Shown piece by piece: positions 24,468 through 34,075 of a stretch of DNA of 51,974 nucleotides; position 1 is the first letter of the stretch, and each line of letters begins with the position of its first letter. The DNA comes from Bacteroidales bacterium (GTDB lineage: Bacteria > Bacteroidota > Bacteroidia > Bacteroidales > P3). Below the pieces are notes generated by a model. That model was not told the origin of the DNA. It saw only the letters and a program-made list of their open reading frames with translations, and made no database searches. The position numbers and the translations under genes were made by a program. The stretch spans positions 1 through 51,974 of the forward strand of contig JAISIA010000034.1 in the NCBI GenBank assembly GCA_031262295.1, written 5' to 3'.

Positions 24468-25667
24468 ATGCCTAAAATATCGCACAAAGGTGAGATTATT
24501 CCCGCCTCTGCAATAAGAAAACTTGTGCCCTTTGCTGATGCGGCAAAAGAAAGAGGAGTTAAGGTTTATCATTTAAATATTGGACAACCCGATATTTTAA
24601 CTCCAAAAGGAGCATTAGACGTTTTGAGAAACGCTTCTATGCCTGTGGTTGAATATACCAACTCTGCGGGAAATCTAACTTACAGAAAGAAGTTGGCAGA
24701 GTACTATCAGAAAAACAGAATCAACGTTACGCACGAAGATATTATAGTTACAACAGGTGGTTCTGAGGCTCTACAATTTGCATTTCAAATTTGTTTAAAC
24801 GATGGTGAAGAAATTCTAATACCAGAACCATACTATACAAACTATAATTCCTTTGCAATACAAAGCAATGTCGTTGTTAAAACCATTCATTCTTCAATAG
24901 AAGATGGCTTTGCATTGCCACCAATAGAAGAGTTTGAAAAGGCAATTACAAGCAAAACCAAAGCAATTATGGTTTGTAATCCAAATAACCCAACAGGATA
25001 TCTTTATTCTCAAAAAGAAATTGAAGTGTTAGGACTTTTGGCAAAGAAGTATGACCTTTACCTTATCGCCGATGAGGTTTATAGAGAATTTTGTTATGAT
25101 GGAATGCAACATCATTCTGTTATGGAATTAAAAGGATTGGAAGATAACGTTATCTTAGTTGATTCCGTCTCTAAGCGATATAGTGCATGCGGAGCAAGAA
25201 TTGGATGCATCGTAAGTAAGAACAAAAAAGTAATGTCTGCTGCAATGCGTATGGCACAAGCTCGTTTATGTCCTCCATATTTTGGACAAATATTCTCAGA
25301 GGCTGCAATAGATACTCCTCAATCCTATTTTGAAGAAGTAAATAAAGAGTATGACCTTAGGCGTAAGGTTATGGTTGAATTGGTAAATAAGATAGAAGGA
25401 TGCTATTGTCCTACTCCAAAGGGAGCTTTCTACACAATGATTCAAATGCCAATAGATGATAGTGACAAATTTTGTCAATGGCTATTGGAAGATTTCTCAT
25501 ATCAAGGAGCAACTGTAATGTTAGCACCTGCCACAGGCTTTTATTCCACACCTGAAAAAGGGAAAAAACAAGCTCGTATTGCATACTGCCTTTGTGTAGA
25601 AGACATAAAAGCAGCAGTCAAATGCTTGGAAGAAGGCTTAAAGGTTTATCCCGGTAGAGAAAAATAA
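24468..25667 (+). CDS. Pyridoxal-phosphate aminotransferase, class I (aspartate aminotransferase-like)
   Basis: 399 residues. The fold-type I landmarks are complete: TGGSEA for phosphate binding (96-101), NPNNPTG (171-177), ADEVY with Asp202, the PLP lysine Lys236 in DSVSKRYSACGARIG, and the substrate-carboxylate Arg near the C-terminus (KKQARIAYCLC). Opening residues ASAIRKLVPFADAAKERG and HLNIGQPD fit the AspC/AlaT-like subgroup of Bacteroidota. It probably transfers amino groups between aspartate or similar amino acids and 2-oxoglutarate; the exact substrate cannot be set from sequence. trxB follows 17 bases downstream. Confidence 0.88.
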   Translation: MPKISHKGEIIPASAIRKLVPFADAAKERGVKVYHLNIGQPDILTPKGALDVLRNASMPVVEYTNSAGNLTYRKKLAEYYQKNRINVTHEDIIVTTGGSEALQFAFQICLNDGEEILIPEPYYTNYNSFAIQSNVVVKTIHSSIEDGFALPPIEEFEKAITSKTKAIMVCNPNNPTGYLYSQKEIEVLGLLAKKYDLYLIADEVYREFCYDGMQHHSVMELKGLEDNVILVDSVSKRYSACGARIGCIVSKNKKVMSAAMRMAQARLCPPYFGQIFSEAAIDTPQSYFEEVNKEYDLRRKVMVELVNKIEGCYCPTPKGAFYTMIQMPIDDSDKFCQWLLEDFSYQGATVMLAPATGFYSTPEKGKKQARIAYCLCVEDIKAAVKCLEEGLKVYPGREK

Positions 25668-25684
25668 AAACATAATAATTTAAA

Positions 25685-26623
25685 ATGAATAAAGAGATAA
25701 CAAAATGTTTAATTATTGGCTCTGGACCTGCTGGTTTTACAGCTGCTATATATGCATCCAGAGCCAATTTATCTCCTATTTTAATTGAGGGTATTCAACC
25801 CGGAGGTCAATTAACAATAACAACAGATATAGAAAACTTCCCCGGCTATCCCCAAGGCGTAAGTGGAGTTAAGATGATGGACGATTTTAAAGAGCAAGCT
25901 CTACGTTTTGGAACAGAAATTCGCCAAGATATAGTAACGGAGGCATTTCTTCAAGAGTACCCTTTTAGAATAATAACCGAAAATAAAAAAGAATATATTG
26001 CCGAAACCCTAATAATAGCAACAGGAGCCTCAGCTCGGTGGTTGGGATTAGAGAGTGAGGAAAAATTTAAGGGCATGGGCGTAAGCGCTTGTGCAACTTG
26101 CGATGGCTTTTTCTACAAAAACCAAGTTGTAGGTGTTGTAGGTGGAGGCGATACTGCTTGTGAAGAGGCTATGTATTTAACAAATATATGCAAGAAAGTC
26201 TTTATGTTTGTTCGTAGAGATGAGCTTCGTGCTTCAAAAGTTATGCAAAGGAGGGTTAAAACTAATGAAAAAATTGAGATAATTTGGAACAATAAACCCA
26301 TAGAAATATTAGGAGACGAAAGCGGAGTAACAGGTGTAAGGTTAGAAAACACCAAGACCCAAGAGATAACTCAAAAGGAAATTACAGGAATATTCCTTGC
26401 AATTGGACATCACCCTAATTCCGATATATTCCAATGCAGTATTGAAACAGACAATAATGGATATATCATCACAAGACATGGAACAAGTAAAACAAATATT
26501 GATGGCGTCTTTGCAGCAGGAGATGTTCAAGATAGTATGTATCGTCAAGCAATAACGGCAGCTGCAAGTGGATGTAAGGCAGCCTTAGATGCAGAACGAT
26601 TTTTAAGTAATAAACACCAATAA
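25685..26623 (+). CDS. trxB: Thioredoxin-disulfide reductase
   Basis: 312 residues, normal length. FAD site GSGPAG (12-17) followed by AIYASRA, GGQLTITTDIENFPG (40-54), redox-active CATC (136-139) in the context SACATCDGFF, NADPH site VGGGDTACEEA, and the closing FAD motif GVFAAGDVQDSMYRQAITAAASG. It reduces thioredoxin with NADPH. It lies in a tight run between the aminotransferase (17 bases) and a porin (4 bases). Confidence 0.95.
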   Translation: MNKEITKCLIIGSGPAGFTAAIYASRANLSPILIEGIQPGGQLTITTDIENFPGYPQGVSGVKMMDDFKEQALRFGTEIRQDIVTEAFLQEYPFRIITENKKEYIAETLIIATGASARWLGLESEEKFKGMGVSACATCDGFFYKNQVVGVVGGGDTACEEAMYLTNICKKVFMFVRRDELRASKVMQRRVKTNEKIEIIWNNKPIEILGDESGVTGVRLENTKTQEITQKEITGIFLAIGHHPNSDIFQCSIETDNNGYIITRHGTSKTNIDGVFAAGDVQDSMYRQAITAAASGCKAALDAERFLSNKHQ

Positions 26624-26627
26624 AATA

Positions 26628-28454
26628 TTGAAAGGTTTCTATTGTATTCTAATATGCTTTCTTTCAACTATACCTTCCTTTTCCCAAGATAGTATAGTAA
26701 GGGATAGAGATTTGAAAATAGATACCTCTTTTTTTTATACTAAATATACAACTATTCCTCTTAGCAATCTACCTCTAAAAAGAATAGACACAAACTACTT
26801 AAATTCTGTAGTAATTAACCCTATTCTAAGAAATAATACAACATTCTACCAACAGCTTTCCACAGAAGGCTCACCCCATAAACCCATATTATTTAACTTA
26901 AATAAAGGACTAAATTTTTCCTATCAAGAAAACTTATTTGAACAACTTTGGTTTAATAGAGAAAACATAAGGTTCTATAATGTATATAAGCCATATTCAG
27001 TCCTAAAATATTCCTATGCACTTAATGGTTCAAGGAATTTTTCGGTAGTTCATGCACAAAATGTATATAAAGATCTGCATATAGGTTTGCAATATGATGT
27101 AAATTACACCACAGGTTCCTTTGATAAGAGTCAGGTAAAGAACCAATTTTTCAATGCAACGGCAAGATATAAAAGTCCTAATAAGAAATACGAAGGCTAT
27201 TTGGGCGTAATAAGAAATAGAGCCTTAGAGGATGAAAGCGGAGGCTTAAAGTCAGATTCCTCCTTTCAAGTAAAGGAGTATTCTTCCTTTGATGCCTACC
27301 CAACAAATCTAACTATGGCATCTTCTAAATGGAAGAGTTTTGATGTTGTTCTTACTCAAAAATACAATATTTTCAAGGTGTCAGACTCAAATAGAACAAT
27401 TCTTAACTCCATACACCTTCAACACGACCTTTCATATACCTCTTCCCATAAAATATACACCGACTATAATCTTGCAGATGCTTTCTATACCAACATATTT
27501 TTTGACTCCTTGCAAACCAAAGACTCAACAACAAACAAACGATTGGAAAACTCCATAGCATTAAAAAACAATTTCCTTATCCCTTTTGCTATTGGAATAA
27601 AACATTCTTGGCTATATTTTGCAGACACATTAAATAGTGAAAACTCCAACAACTTTACTCCTTTCTTTAACTTGGGATTAAACATAGATAAATTCATCAT
27701 AAACTTCTTTGGAGAAGGTGTTTTCTCAAAAGAAAGATATAATAAGGACTATGCCTTAGGAGGAAATGTTTTTTGGAAAAACCTTTATGCTGAAATAGAA
27801 CTAAAAAGCCAAAGCCCCCAATACTTTTTTACCCACTATGCCTCCAATAATTTCTTATGGGAAAAGACACTCAATAAGATAAAATCCCTAAGAATTAACG
27901 CTGGAGGGAATATAAAAGAATATGTAAAATTCAATTTGGGATATTTCAATATTGATAATTACACATATATATCAGAAGAGCTTTCACCAAAACAACACTC
28001 AAAAAGAATAAATATACTAAACGCCTCCATATATCACAGATATAATATAGGACTATTCCTATTTGAAGGAATTGCTTCTTTACAAAAAGTCCTTAACTCC
28101 TCACCAATAAACCTTCCTATTTTTCAAGCAAAACAAACATTTGCAATAAATTTCAATATGTTTTCAAAGAAATTGAATACCACAATAGGCATTGTTCTTC
28201 GCTATAACACTCTTTACTATGCCGACAAATATATCCCTGCCTTAGGCTCTTTTGCTTTCCAAAACGAAAAACAAATAGGCGACTACCTCTTTTGCGACAT
28301 TTTTATAAATGCACGCTTGCAGAAAGTTGATCTTTTCCTCGTTCTAATGCACCCTTATGCAGGATTATTCAATCAAAACTACTACAATTCTCCACACTAT
28401 CCCGCAGAAAATCTAAACCTTCGCTTAGGTGTCACATGGCGTTTCTTCGATTAG
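26628..28454 (+). CDS. Putative porin, Porin_10-like outer-membrane barrel
   Basis: 608 residues. The start is a TTG 4 bases after the trxB stop; no in-frame ATG occurs before the end of the signal sequence (KGFYCILICFLSTIPSFSQ), so the TTG is needed. The rest is beta-barrel with repeated aromatic strands (YALNGSRNFSVVHAQNVYKDLHIGLQ is one such region) and ends VTWRFFD, a typical outer-membrane terminal signature with final aromatic residues. Length and features such as LGYFNIDNYTYI fit the Bacteroidota Porin_10 family. Substrate unknown. The G of its TAG stop is the first base of a hairpin element. Confidence 0.82.
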   Translation: MKGFYCILICFLSTIPSFSQDSIVRDRDLKIDTSFFYTKYTTIPLSNLPLKRIDTNYLNSVVINPILRNNTTFYQQLSTEGSPHKPILFNLNKGLNFSYQENLFEQLWFNRENIRFYNVYKPYSVLKYSYALNGSRNFSVVHAQNVYKDLHIGLQYDVNYTTGSFDKSQVKNQFFNATARYKSPNKKYEGYLGVIRNRALEDESGGLKSDSSFQVKEYSSFDAYPTNLTMASSKWKSFDVVLTQKYNIFKVSDSNRTILNSIHLQHDLSYTSSHKIYTDYNLADAFYTNIFFDSLQTKDSTTNKRLENSIALKNNFLIPFAIGIKHSWLYFADTLNSENSNNFTPFFNLGLNIDKFIINFFGEGVFSKERYNKDYALGGNVFWKNLYAEIELKSQSPQYFFTHYASNNFLWEKTLNKIKSLRINAGGNIKEYVKFNLGYFNIDNYTYISEELSPKQHSKRINILNASIYHRYNIGLFLFEGIASLQKVLNSSPINLPIFQAKQTFAINFNMFSKKLNTTIGIVLRYNTLYYADKYIPALGSFAFQNEKQIGDYLFCDIFINARLQKVDLFLVLMHPYAGLFNQNYYNSPHYPAENLNLRLGVTWRFFD

Positions 28455-28720
28455 TCGGCAACCGACCTTTACTTTTCCTAACGGAAGTCTGGTTTTATTG
28501 TTAAAATCTCTATACCGACAGAATAAATAAAAGCCGCTTGGCGGTCGGAAGTCTGGTTGTACAATTATAATCTTTAATCCGATAATATATATCCTTAATC
28601 CGATATGGCAAAAAAATGGCATTTTTTGGTCGGAAGTCTGATTGTCAGTTATATATCCTTAATTTGACAAAAAAATATTAGCCGCTTGGCATAAAGAAGT
28701 CGGGATTTTCTTCTTATATA
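28454..28720 (+). repeat. Cluster of dispersed hairpin elements after the porin gene
   Basis: 28454-28495: GTCGGCAACCGAC, then CTTTACTTTTCCTAACGGAAG and TCTGGTT. 28532-28560: GCCGCTTGGCGG joined directly to TCGGAAGTCTGGTTG. 28627-28655: GGCATTTTTTGGTCGGAAGTC. 28680-28690: a partial GCCGCTTGGC. The first copy begins on the last base of the porin stop codon; later ones are increasingly degenerate. Confidence 0.8.
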
Positions 28721-28852
28721 TTTATAGTTGTATTTATATGTTAATAATAGGAATAGGTATAATTTGCTTTAAGTTTTATTTAATAAGCTAAAAATTTTTA
28801 ACAAGAATTTGATGAAATGTTAAATTTGAAGTCTAAAAACCGAATTTTGACA

Positions 28853-28884
28853 TTTGTTTTTTTGAAATCTTTTTTGTATCTTTG
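28853..28884 (+). promoter_or_regulatory. Promoter of conserved block copy C
   Basis: TTTG (28853-28856), 20-base spacer, TATCTTTG (28877-28884), then CC. Same as copies A and B but on the plus strand. Confidence 0.52.
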
Positions 28885-28888
28885 CCGA

Positions 28889-28992
28889 AACAAAGTTTCC
28901 TTCTTAGGCAAAAAACATAATATTTTTCCCCAATTTTATTTTCATTTTTGATTAAAAGATAATAGGCTTACTATTAGCATATTATCTCTAAC
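28889..28992 (+). ncRNA. Candidate small RNA leader, conserved block copy C
   Basis: GCCGAAACAAAGTTTC followed by TTAGGC can fold as a stem-loop right at the expected transcript start. CATAATATTT-CCCC follows, then a TTACTATTAG stretch and the palindromic array. The order is conserved in three copies while the gaps between motifs vary, which favours an RNA or regulatory constraint. Not shown to be transcribed. Confidence 0.32.
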
Positions 28993-29093
28993 TAAATCTT
29001 CGTTTTAGAAAATTAAAACCTTGTTTTAGAAAATTATTTCTTCGTTTTATTTTACTAAAACGCTGTTTTAATTTGATATTTCTTCGTTTTATT
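28993..29093. repeat. AT-rich palindromic array, copy 4
   Basis: CTTCGTTTT, AAAACCTTGTTTT, CTTCGTTTT, AAAACGCTGTTTT and CTTCGTTTT units at about 21-bp spacing, opposite in orientation to copies 2 and 3. Confidence 0.78.
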
Positions 29094-29405
29094 TCGACAA
29101 AATAAGAAAATAGGGTTTTTTAATAAAATATAGGATAAATCATATTGATAATTAGTAATTTAAAAATTTTAACAAATTTTGGTGTTCTAAAATTTGAAAT
29201 TTGGGCAAAATGTTAAAAATTCTCAAATTCTTGTCATTTCATTAAAAAAAGTGTTAAAAATGGGGGTAAAAAGCAAGGTTGAAATGTTAAAAATTTTATA
29301 AAAATTGACTTTTTTTTATTGAATAAATTCTATACATATAGCAATATTTTTTAGTTTTTTTCGTTATTTGATTAGTTGTGTGAGCTTATAATTAGCTTTT
29401 TTTAT

Positions 29406-29413
29406 TACCTTTG
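29406..29413 (+). promoter_or_regulatory. -7 box of the TonB-receptor-type gene
   Basis: TACCTTTG followed by CA, 27 bases before the ATG at 29440. Confidence 0.62.
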
Positions 29414-29439
29414 CACGCTATTTTAAATTAAAAACTTAT

Positions 29440-31986
29440 ATGTTAAAAGGAAAAAACTTTATAATTCTATTATTTTTGTTTGTTGGGCTTTATTCAACAA
29501 ACCTATTTTCTCAATCCACTCAAAGAAAACCTTCACAAAACAAATTATCTTCCGTTATTGGAAGGGTAATTGATGAGGATAGCAAAGAGGCTCTACTATA
29601 TGTCAATGTCGTTTTATTAAATCCAAAGGATTCTTCCTTAGTCTCTGGTGGCACAACCGATGAAGAAGGACGTTTTTCCTTCCAAAGCAAGAGTGGAAAC
29701 TTTATAATGCGTTTAACATATATGGGTTATAAAACATTATATAGAAAATTGGAAGTTAAGACTCCTAATGTTGATTTAGGAGATATAGGGATGAAAAATT
29801 CTGCAACCTCACTGGGTGCAGTCCAAGTTACAGCTCAAAGGTCTATGGTTGAATATAAATTGGACAAAAGGGTTATAAATGTGGATCAAAACATTGTTGT
29901 GGCAGGAGGAGATGCAACAGATGTTTTGCAAACCCTTCCTTCTGTTTCTGTTGATGAAGATGGTAATGTGACTTTTAGAGGAAATTCAAATGTAAAGGTA
30001 TTAGTTGATGGAAAACCTTCTGAACTATTGGGAAGCGATCTTGCAAGTGTATTGCAACAAATCCCTGCCTCAACAATTGAAAGTGTTGAAGAAATAACAA
30101 ATCCTTCTGCAAAATACGACCCCGAAGGTATGAGTGGGATTATCAATATTAAATTAAAGGAAAAGGGAAATAGGGGTTTTAATGGTAATTTCTCCGTTAG
30201 TGCTGGCTCTGCTACACAAAAACTATTACCAAGAAGCAATGCCTCTGTGGCACTAAACTACTCTACTAAGAAATTTGCAATCTATGGTCAAGGAAATGTT
30301 CGTTATAGGAATAGGTCAAACAATAGTAGTTCAATAAAAACTTTGTTTTCGCATGATACAAGCATTTTTAGCAATATAATTTATTCAAAACGTGGAGGAG
30401 AAAATCAAAGTATTAGTGGAGGAATAAAAGTTGGAGCTGACTGGTATATAAACAAACAAAACACAATTACCCTCTCTTATGGGGGAAATCTCAATGGAAG
30501 TTTGAGTGATTATGATTGGATTGACAATAAAGATCTTTGGCTTCAAAATAGTCCAAAGTCAGTTACGGAAAAAGATACAGGAGGAAGGAATGGTCAATTC
30601 CACAATATAAATCTTAACTATACAAAACTCTTTGATAGAAAGGGGCAAGAATTAACCTTAGATGCAACATATAATATCGGTAATTTCTCTTCTTGGGAAA
30701 AACAAACTATGGATTATGACTTTATTGCAGATACTCGTAAGAAGGATGAAAGCAGTAGTAGTTTTAATCGTGCTGTTGCAACCCTAAATTATGTACATCC
30801 TTTCTCTGAAAAGGCTCAATTGGAGGCAGGATATAATCTAAATTATTCCTTTGGAAAGTCCTTTCAAGACTACTTTTTAGATGGTAACTCTGAGAGAAAT
30901 GAAGATATGAGCTATACTTATGAAAATACTGAGCAGATTCATGCAATTTATGCAACCTTTGGATACAACTTTAATGAGGCTTTATCCGCACAAGCTGGGC
31001 TTAGAGGTGAGTTATTTAAGAGTAATGGAACTCAAACTATGATAAACAAAACACCAAAATCTTTTGACCAAACCTACCGTTCTCTATATCCAACCCTACA
31101 TCTTTCATATAAACTAACAAAGATACAATCCATGCAATTGAGTTATTCTCGCAGGGTTAATCGTCCAAGAGGTTTTGAATTATTACCTACTGTTGATTTA
31201 TCCAATCCTGAAAGCATTCGTTTGGGTAATCCAAATCTTAAACCAGAATATACAGATGCATACGAATTGGGTTATTCCATAATATTGCCTAAAACAACAA
31301 TATTTGCATCTGCATATTATCGTCAAACAAATGATAGAATATCTTGGTTTAATTTTCTTTGGAATAGAGAAAATGCAATAAATTATGGTTTTGATTGGGC
31401 TTTAAGCATAGCAGGAGATCAAATTGATTTGGGAAAGCTTGCAATGACTTCTATGAATATAACCAAAAGTTACAACTATGGTTTGGAAATAATAATTGAT
31501 CAACATATAACAAATTGGTGGGAATTGAATTTAAGTGGTAATTTATTTGGAAATTACACCGATGGTTCAGCTCTTGGTGCCTCAGAGGTTAATTCTTTCA
31601 ATTGGGATTTAAAGCTAACCTCAACTATGAAGTTGAAAAATGATTGGAATATTCAGCTTTCAGGACAATATCAAGCACCAAGAACAACAATACAAGGAGA
31701 TAGTAAGGCTATGTATTTTGCAGATATTGCAATTAGAAAGTCTATTTTGAATAAGAAAGGTAGCTTAGCATTGCGTTTTAGTGATATTTTCAACACTCGT
31801 AAAAGAGCAAATCGTACCCTAACTGAGGATTATTTCAACTACAATATTAGAAAACCATATAGCCAGAGCTTTATTATAACATTCTCCTACCGCTTTGGGG
31901 AAACTAATCATCAACAAGAGGCTAAAAAACGTAAGCAACCAAATAATGAAAGCTCCATTATGGAGAATGGAGAGTACGAAGAATAG
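29440..31986 (+). CDS. Outer-membrane TonB-dependent receptor-like barrel with carboxypeptidase-regulatory domain
   Basis: 848 residues. Signal peptide (1-25), then a CarboxypepD_reg-like domain at about 40-118 (IGRVIDEDSKEALLYVNVVLLNP; YMGYKTL). The plug domain lies at about 125-235 (VDQNIVVAGGDATDVLQTLPSVSV; VLVDGKP; NPSAKYDPEGMSGIINI). The large C-terminal barrel is of the OMP_b-brl_3 type, ending SFIITFSYRFG followed by a hydrophilic tail of about 23 residues. This subgroup usually lacks an obvious SusD partner, and none is present here. It probably takes up a small ligand through the outer membrane; the ligand is unknown. The next gene starts two bases after its stop. Confidence 0.88.
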   Translation: MLKGKNFIILLFLFVGLYSTNLFSQSTQRKPSQNKLSSVIGRVIDEDSKEALLYVNVVLLNPKDSSLVSGGTTDEEGRFSFQSKSGNFIMRLTYMGYKTLYRKLEVKTPNVDLGDIGMKNSATSLGAVQVTAQRSMVEYKLDKRVINVDQNIVVAGGDATDVLQTLPSVSVDEDGNVTFRGNSNVKVLVDGKPSELLGSDLASVLQQIPASTIESVEEITNPSAKYDPEGMSGIINIKLKEKGNRGFNGNFSVSAGSATQKLLPRSNASVALNYSTKKFAIYGQGNVRYRNRSNNSSSIKTLFSHDTSIFSNIIYSKRGGENQSISGGIKVGADWYINKQNTITLSYGGNLNGSLSDYDWIDNKDLWLQNSPKSVTEKDTGGRNGQFHNINLNYTKLFDRKGQELTLDATYNIGNFSSWEKQTMDYDFIADTRKKDESSSSFNRAVATLNYVHPFSEKAQLEAGYNLNYSFGKSFQDYFLDGNSERNEDMSYTYENTEQIHAIYATFGYNFNEALSAQAGLRGELFKSNGTQTMINKTPKSFDQTYRSLYPTLHLSYKLTKIQSMQLSYSRRVNRPRGFELLPTVDLSNPESIRLGNPNLKPEYTDAYELGYSIILPKTTIFASAYYRQTNDRISWFNFLWNRENAINYGFDWALSIAGDQIDLGKLAMTSMNITKSYNYGLEIIIDQHITNWWELNLSGNLFGNYTDGSALGASEVNSFNWDLKLTSTMKLKNDWNIQLSGQYQAPRTTIQGDSKAMYFADIAIRKSILNKKGSLALRFSDIFNTRKRANRTLTEDYFNYNIRKPYSQSFIITFSYRFGETNHQQEAKKRKQPNNESSIMENGEYEE

Positions 31987-31987
31987 T

Positions 31988-33982
31988 ATGATATTGAGTA
32001 AATCTGATACTAAGATATATGTTTTTGGCAGTATTTTTATTGCAATATGTCTTATTTGTCAAATTTTCCCTCCACTATTTGTTTTAGATTCTACAACAAT
32101 GAAGCACTATATTTTTGCATTAGCAAATCTTAGTGCAATAGTTTTTATTCTCTACTATATAATATCTTTGAAAGAAAAGATTCCAAGTTACATTTTTAAA
32201 AATAGTATAAGCTATCTATGGCTATTACTCCTTCTTATAATGCTACTTTCCTTCTTTCAGGCTATGAATATTCCTGAAAGTATTGTAACAATAAATAGAT
32301 GGGTAATAATTTATCTAATGTTTCTCTACATTACATTATTCTTAGTAAAGAAGCCTTCGCTGTTTAATCTAATCCTAACTTTGACACTAATCATTAGTAT
32401 AATTAATATACTTTGGTGTATAATTGCCTACTATTATGTAGGAGCAAATTATAATCCAAGAAAAAATCTATATATAAACGGATTTTATGGAAATAAGAAT
32501 ATATTTGCTGTTGCCATTCTATTTAAATTGCCATTTCTATATTATATTTCCATTTTTAGAAGGGGTATAAAAAGATATTTGTCTTGGTTTTTAATATTTG
32601 GACTAACATTTTGTTTGGTTATTTTAAGTGCAAGAGCAAGTTTCATTGGGCTTATATTTCAATTAATATTATTGTCTTGTTTTATAATATTATTTTTTAA
32701 AGGGAAAAAACGTATTCTCTTTTCTTTCATAGTTGTCATTTTTGCAATTTTTGGATTTATTTCTGGAGATTGGTTTATAAAATACAACTTTAATAGGTAT
32801 GGAAAAAAGAGTGAGGCAACAAAGATCTATCATTTAAAGGAAGATTCTTATGCTCTTTCAACACGATTTAAATCAATTGAAGAAAGAAATAGTAAGGGCA
32901 GGTTGAAAATATGGAGGAATACTATAAGCATAATTAAGGATAAACCACTCTTAGGTTATGGAATAGGCAATCACAAATTAGCAATAATGAGGGTTGAAAC
33001 CCCACAAAAGGCAAACTATATTGTAAGTGACCATGCACATAATGACTTTTTGGAAATTTTTTCTGAATTGGGAATTTTTGGATTACTTGTTTATATATCC
33101 CTATTTGCTGCATCCCTTATTATGGTAATAAAGACTTTGAGAAGGAAAAACATATCCCTGCATAATAAATTCATATCTTTTATTGGCTTATTGCTTGTTA
33201 TAACCTATATGAACGATGCAATGTTCAACTTTCCTGCTGATAGGGCAGATTGCCAACTATATTTGGCTTTGGCATTTTCTCTTATAGTCCTAATATATTA
33301 TAAAAACAATTCAAAGGAAACAAGGGCTTCAACAAAGAAAGTCGTGTTTTTCGTTATTGCTTTTCTTACAATACCAATAACAACAATTGAAAGTATGCAC
33401 TATATGTCTTCAATATTGCAAAAGGCAAAGATACTTCAAACAAATGGAAGTAAGAGAATAACTCTTACGGCACAAGAGTGGGACAAACTATTTCCTCCTA
33501 TTCCAAATATAGATGAAAATGCTAACCCCATTGCATTAACGAAAGGGATGCGTTATGATGCGGAAAAAAATTGGCGAAAGGCTATTGACGTTATAATAAA
33601 TGATAATTCCAATCCTTATCTTTCTTTGAAAGAGTATCGTCTTTCCAACTATTACAACAAATTAAATATGTATGATAGTGCATTATATTGGGCAAATCGT
33701 ACAATAAAATTAAAGCCTCTTTGTTATGAACCTGTAAGAACAATATACAGGGTTTTAATTGCAAAGAATAATTTTATTGAGGCGGATAAACAAATCACCT
33801 CTTTCATCAATAAATACCCCTTTGAAGAAAACGCATACTTGGATTTGGCTAATGTAAAAGAAAAACTTTATAACCCTGATTCTGCAATAAAGGTTTTAAT
33901 TTCTGCCAAAACACATATTCCTCTTAGCAAAAAAATTGATGAAAAACTAAAAAATCTTCAAGGAAAAGCCTCAAAAAATTAA
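31988..33982 (+). CDS. O-antigen-ligase-like (WaaL/Wzy) membrane protein with C-terminal TPRs
   Basis: 664 residues from the ATG at 31988. A longer in-frame start at 31895 would overlap the receptor gene by 92 bases, encode non-hydrophobic residues, and is rejected. About 11-12 transmembrane helices fill residues 10-455. The Wzy_C/WaaL region includes RLKIWRNTISIIKDKPLLG, GYGIGNHK and the conserved DHAHNDFLEIFSELGIFG (periplasmic His/Asp loop). After the last helix (about 455-480) a soluble tail contains TPR-like helices (YYNKLNMYDSALYWANRTIK; NNFIEADKQITSFINKYP). Such proteins ligate or polymerise O-antigen at the periplasmic face. In T9SS organisms, ligation of A-LPS matters for cargo anchoring, but its role here is not proven. 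Confidence 0.82.
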   Translation: MILSKSDTKIYVFGSIFIAICLICQIFPPLFVLDSTTMKHYIFALANLSAIVFILYYIISLKEKIPSYIFKNSISYLWLLLLLIMLLSFFQAMNIPESIVTINRWVIIYLMFLYITLFLVKKPSLFNLILTLTLIISIINILWCIIAYYYVGANYNPRKNLYINGFYGNKNIFAVAILFKLPFLYYISIFRRGIKRYLSWFLIFGLTFCLVILSARASFIGLIFQLILLSCFIILFFKGKKRILFSFIVVIFAIFGFISGDWFIKYNFNRYGKKSEATKIYHLKEDSYALSTRFKSIEERNSKGRLKIWRNTISIIKDKPLLGYGIGNHKLAIMRVETPQKANYIVSDHAHNDFLEIFSELGIFGLLVYISLFAASLIMVIKTLRRKNISLHNKFISFIGLLLVITYMNDAMFNFPADRADCQLYLALAFSLIVLIYYKNNSKETRASTKKVVFFVIAFLTIPITTIESMHYMSSILQKAKILQTNGSKRITLTAQEWDKLFPPIPNIDENANPIALTKGMRYDAEKNWRKAIDVIINDNSNPYLSLKEYRLSNYYNKLNMYDSALYWANRTIKLKPLCYEPVRTIYRVLIAKNNFIEADKQITSFINKYPFEENAYLDLANVKEKLYNPDSAIKVLISAKTHIPLSKKIDEKLKNLQGKASKN

Positions 33983-33998
33983 AAAAAACGCTTTTTTC

Positions 33999-34028
33999 TT
34001 TGCATTAATATAATTTATTGTATTTTTG
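33999..34028 (+). promoter_or_regulatory. Promoter of the small lipoprotein gene
   Basis: TTTG (33999-34002), 18-base spacer, TATTTTTG (34021-34028), then CAAGG. The ATG is at 34076. The first element lies just past the end of the O-antigen-ligase-like gene. Confidence 0.68.
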
Positions 34029-34075
34029 CAAGGTTAAAATAAATAAATTGTCAAACAAATTAAAGCCTTTTTAAG

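Larger units (their letters stand above)
28455..29439. other. Gene-free region between the porin and TonB-receptor genes
   Basis: A 1-kb gap between co-directional genes. Hairpin cluster (28454-28720), conserved block copy C with promoter (28853-28992), palindromic array (28993-29093), a tail (29141-29300) matching the inverse of about 10931-11135 but lacking the hairpin element, and the promoter of the next gene (29406-29413). No credible ORF. Confidence 0.75.

Noticed and set aside
31895..31987. Longer start for the O-antigen-ligase-like protein
   Set aside because: It would overlap the receptor gene by 92 bases and add a charged, non-conserved leader before the first membrane helix.
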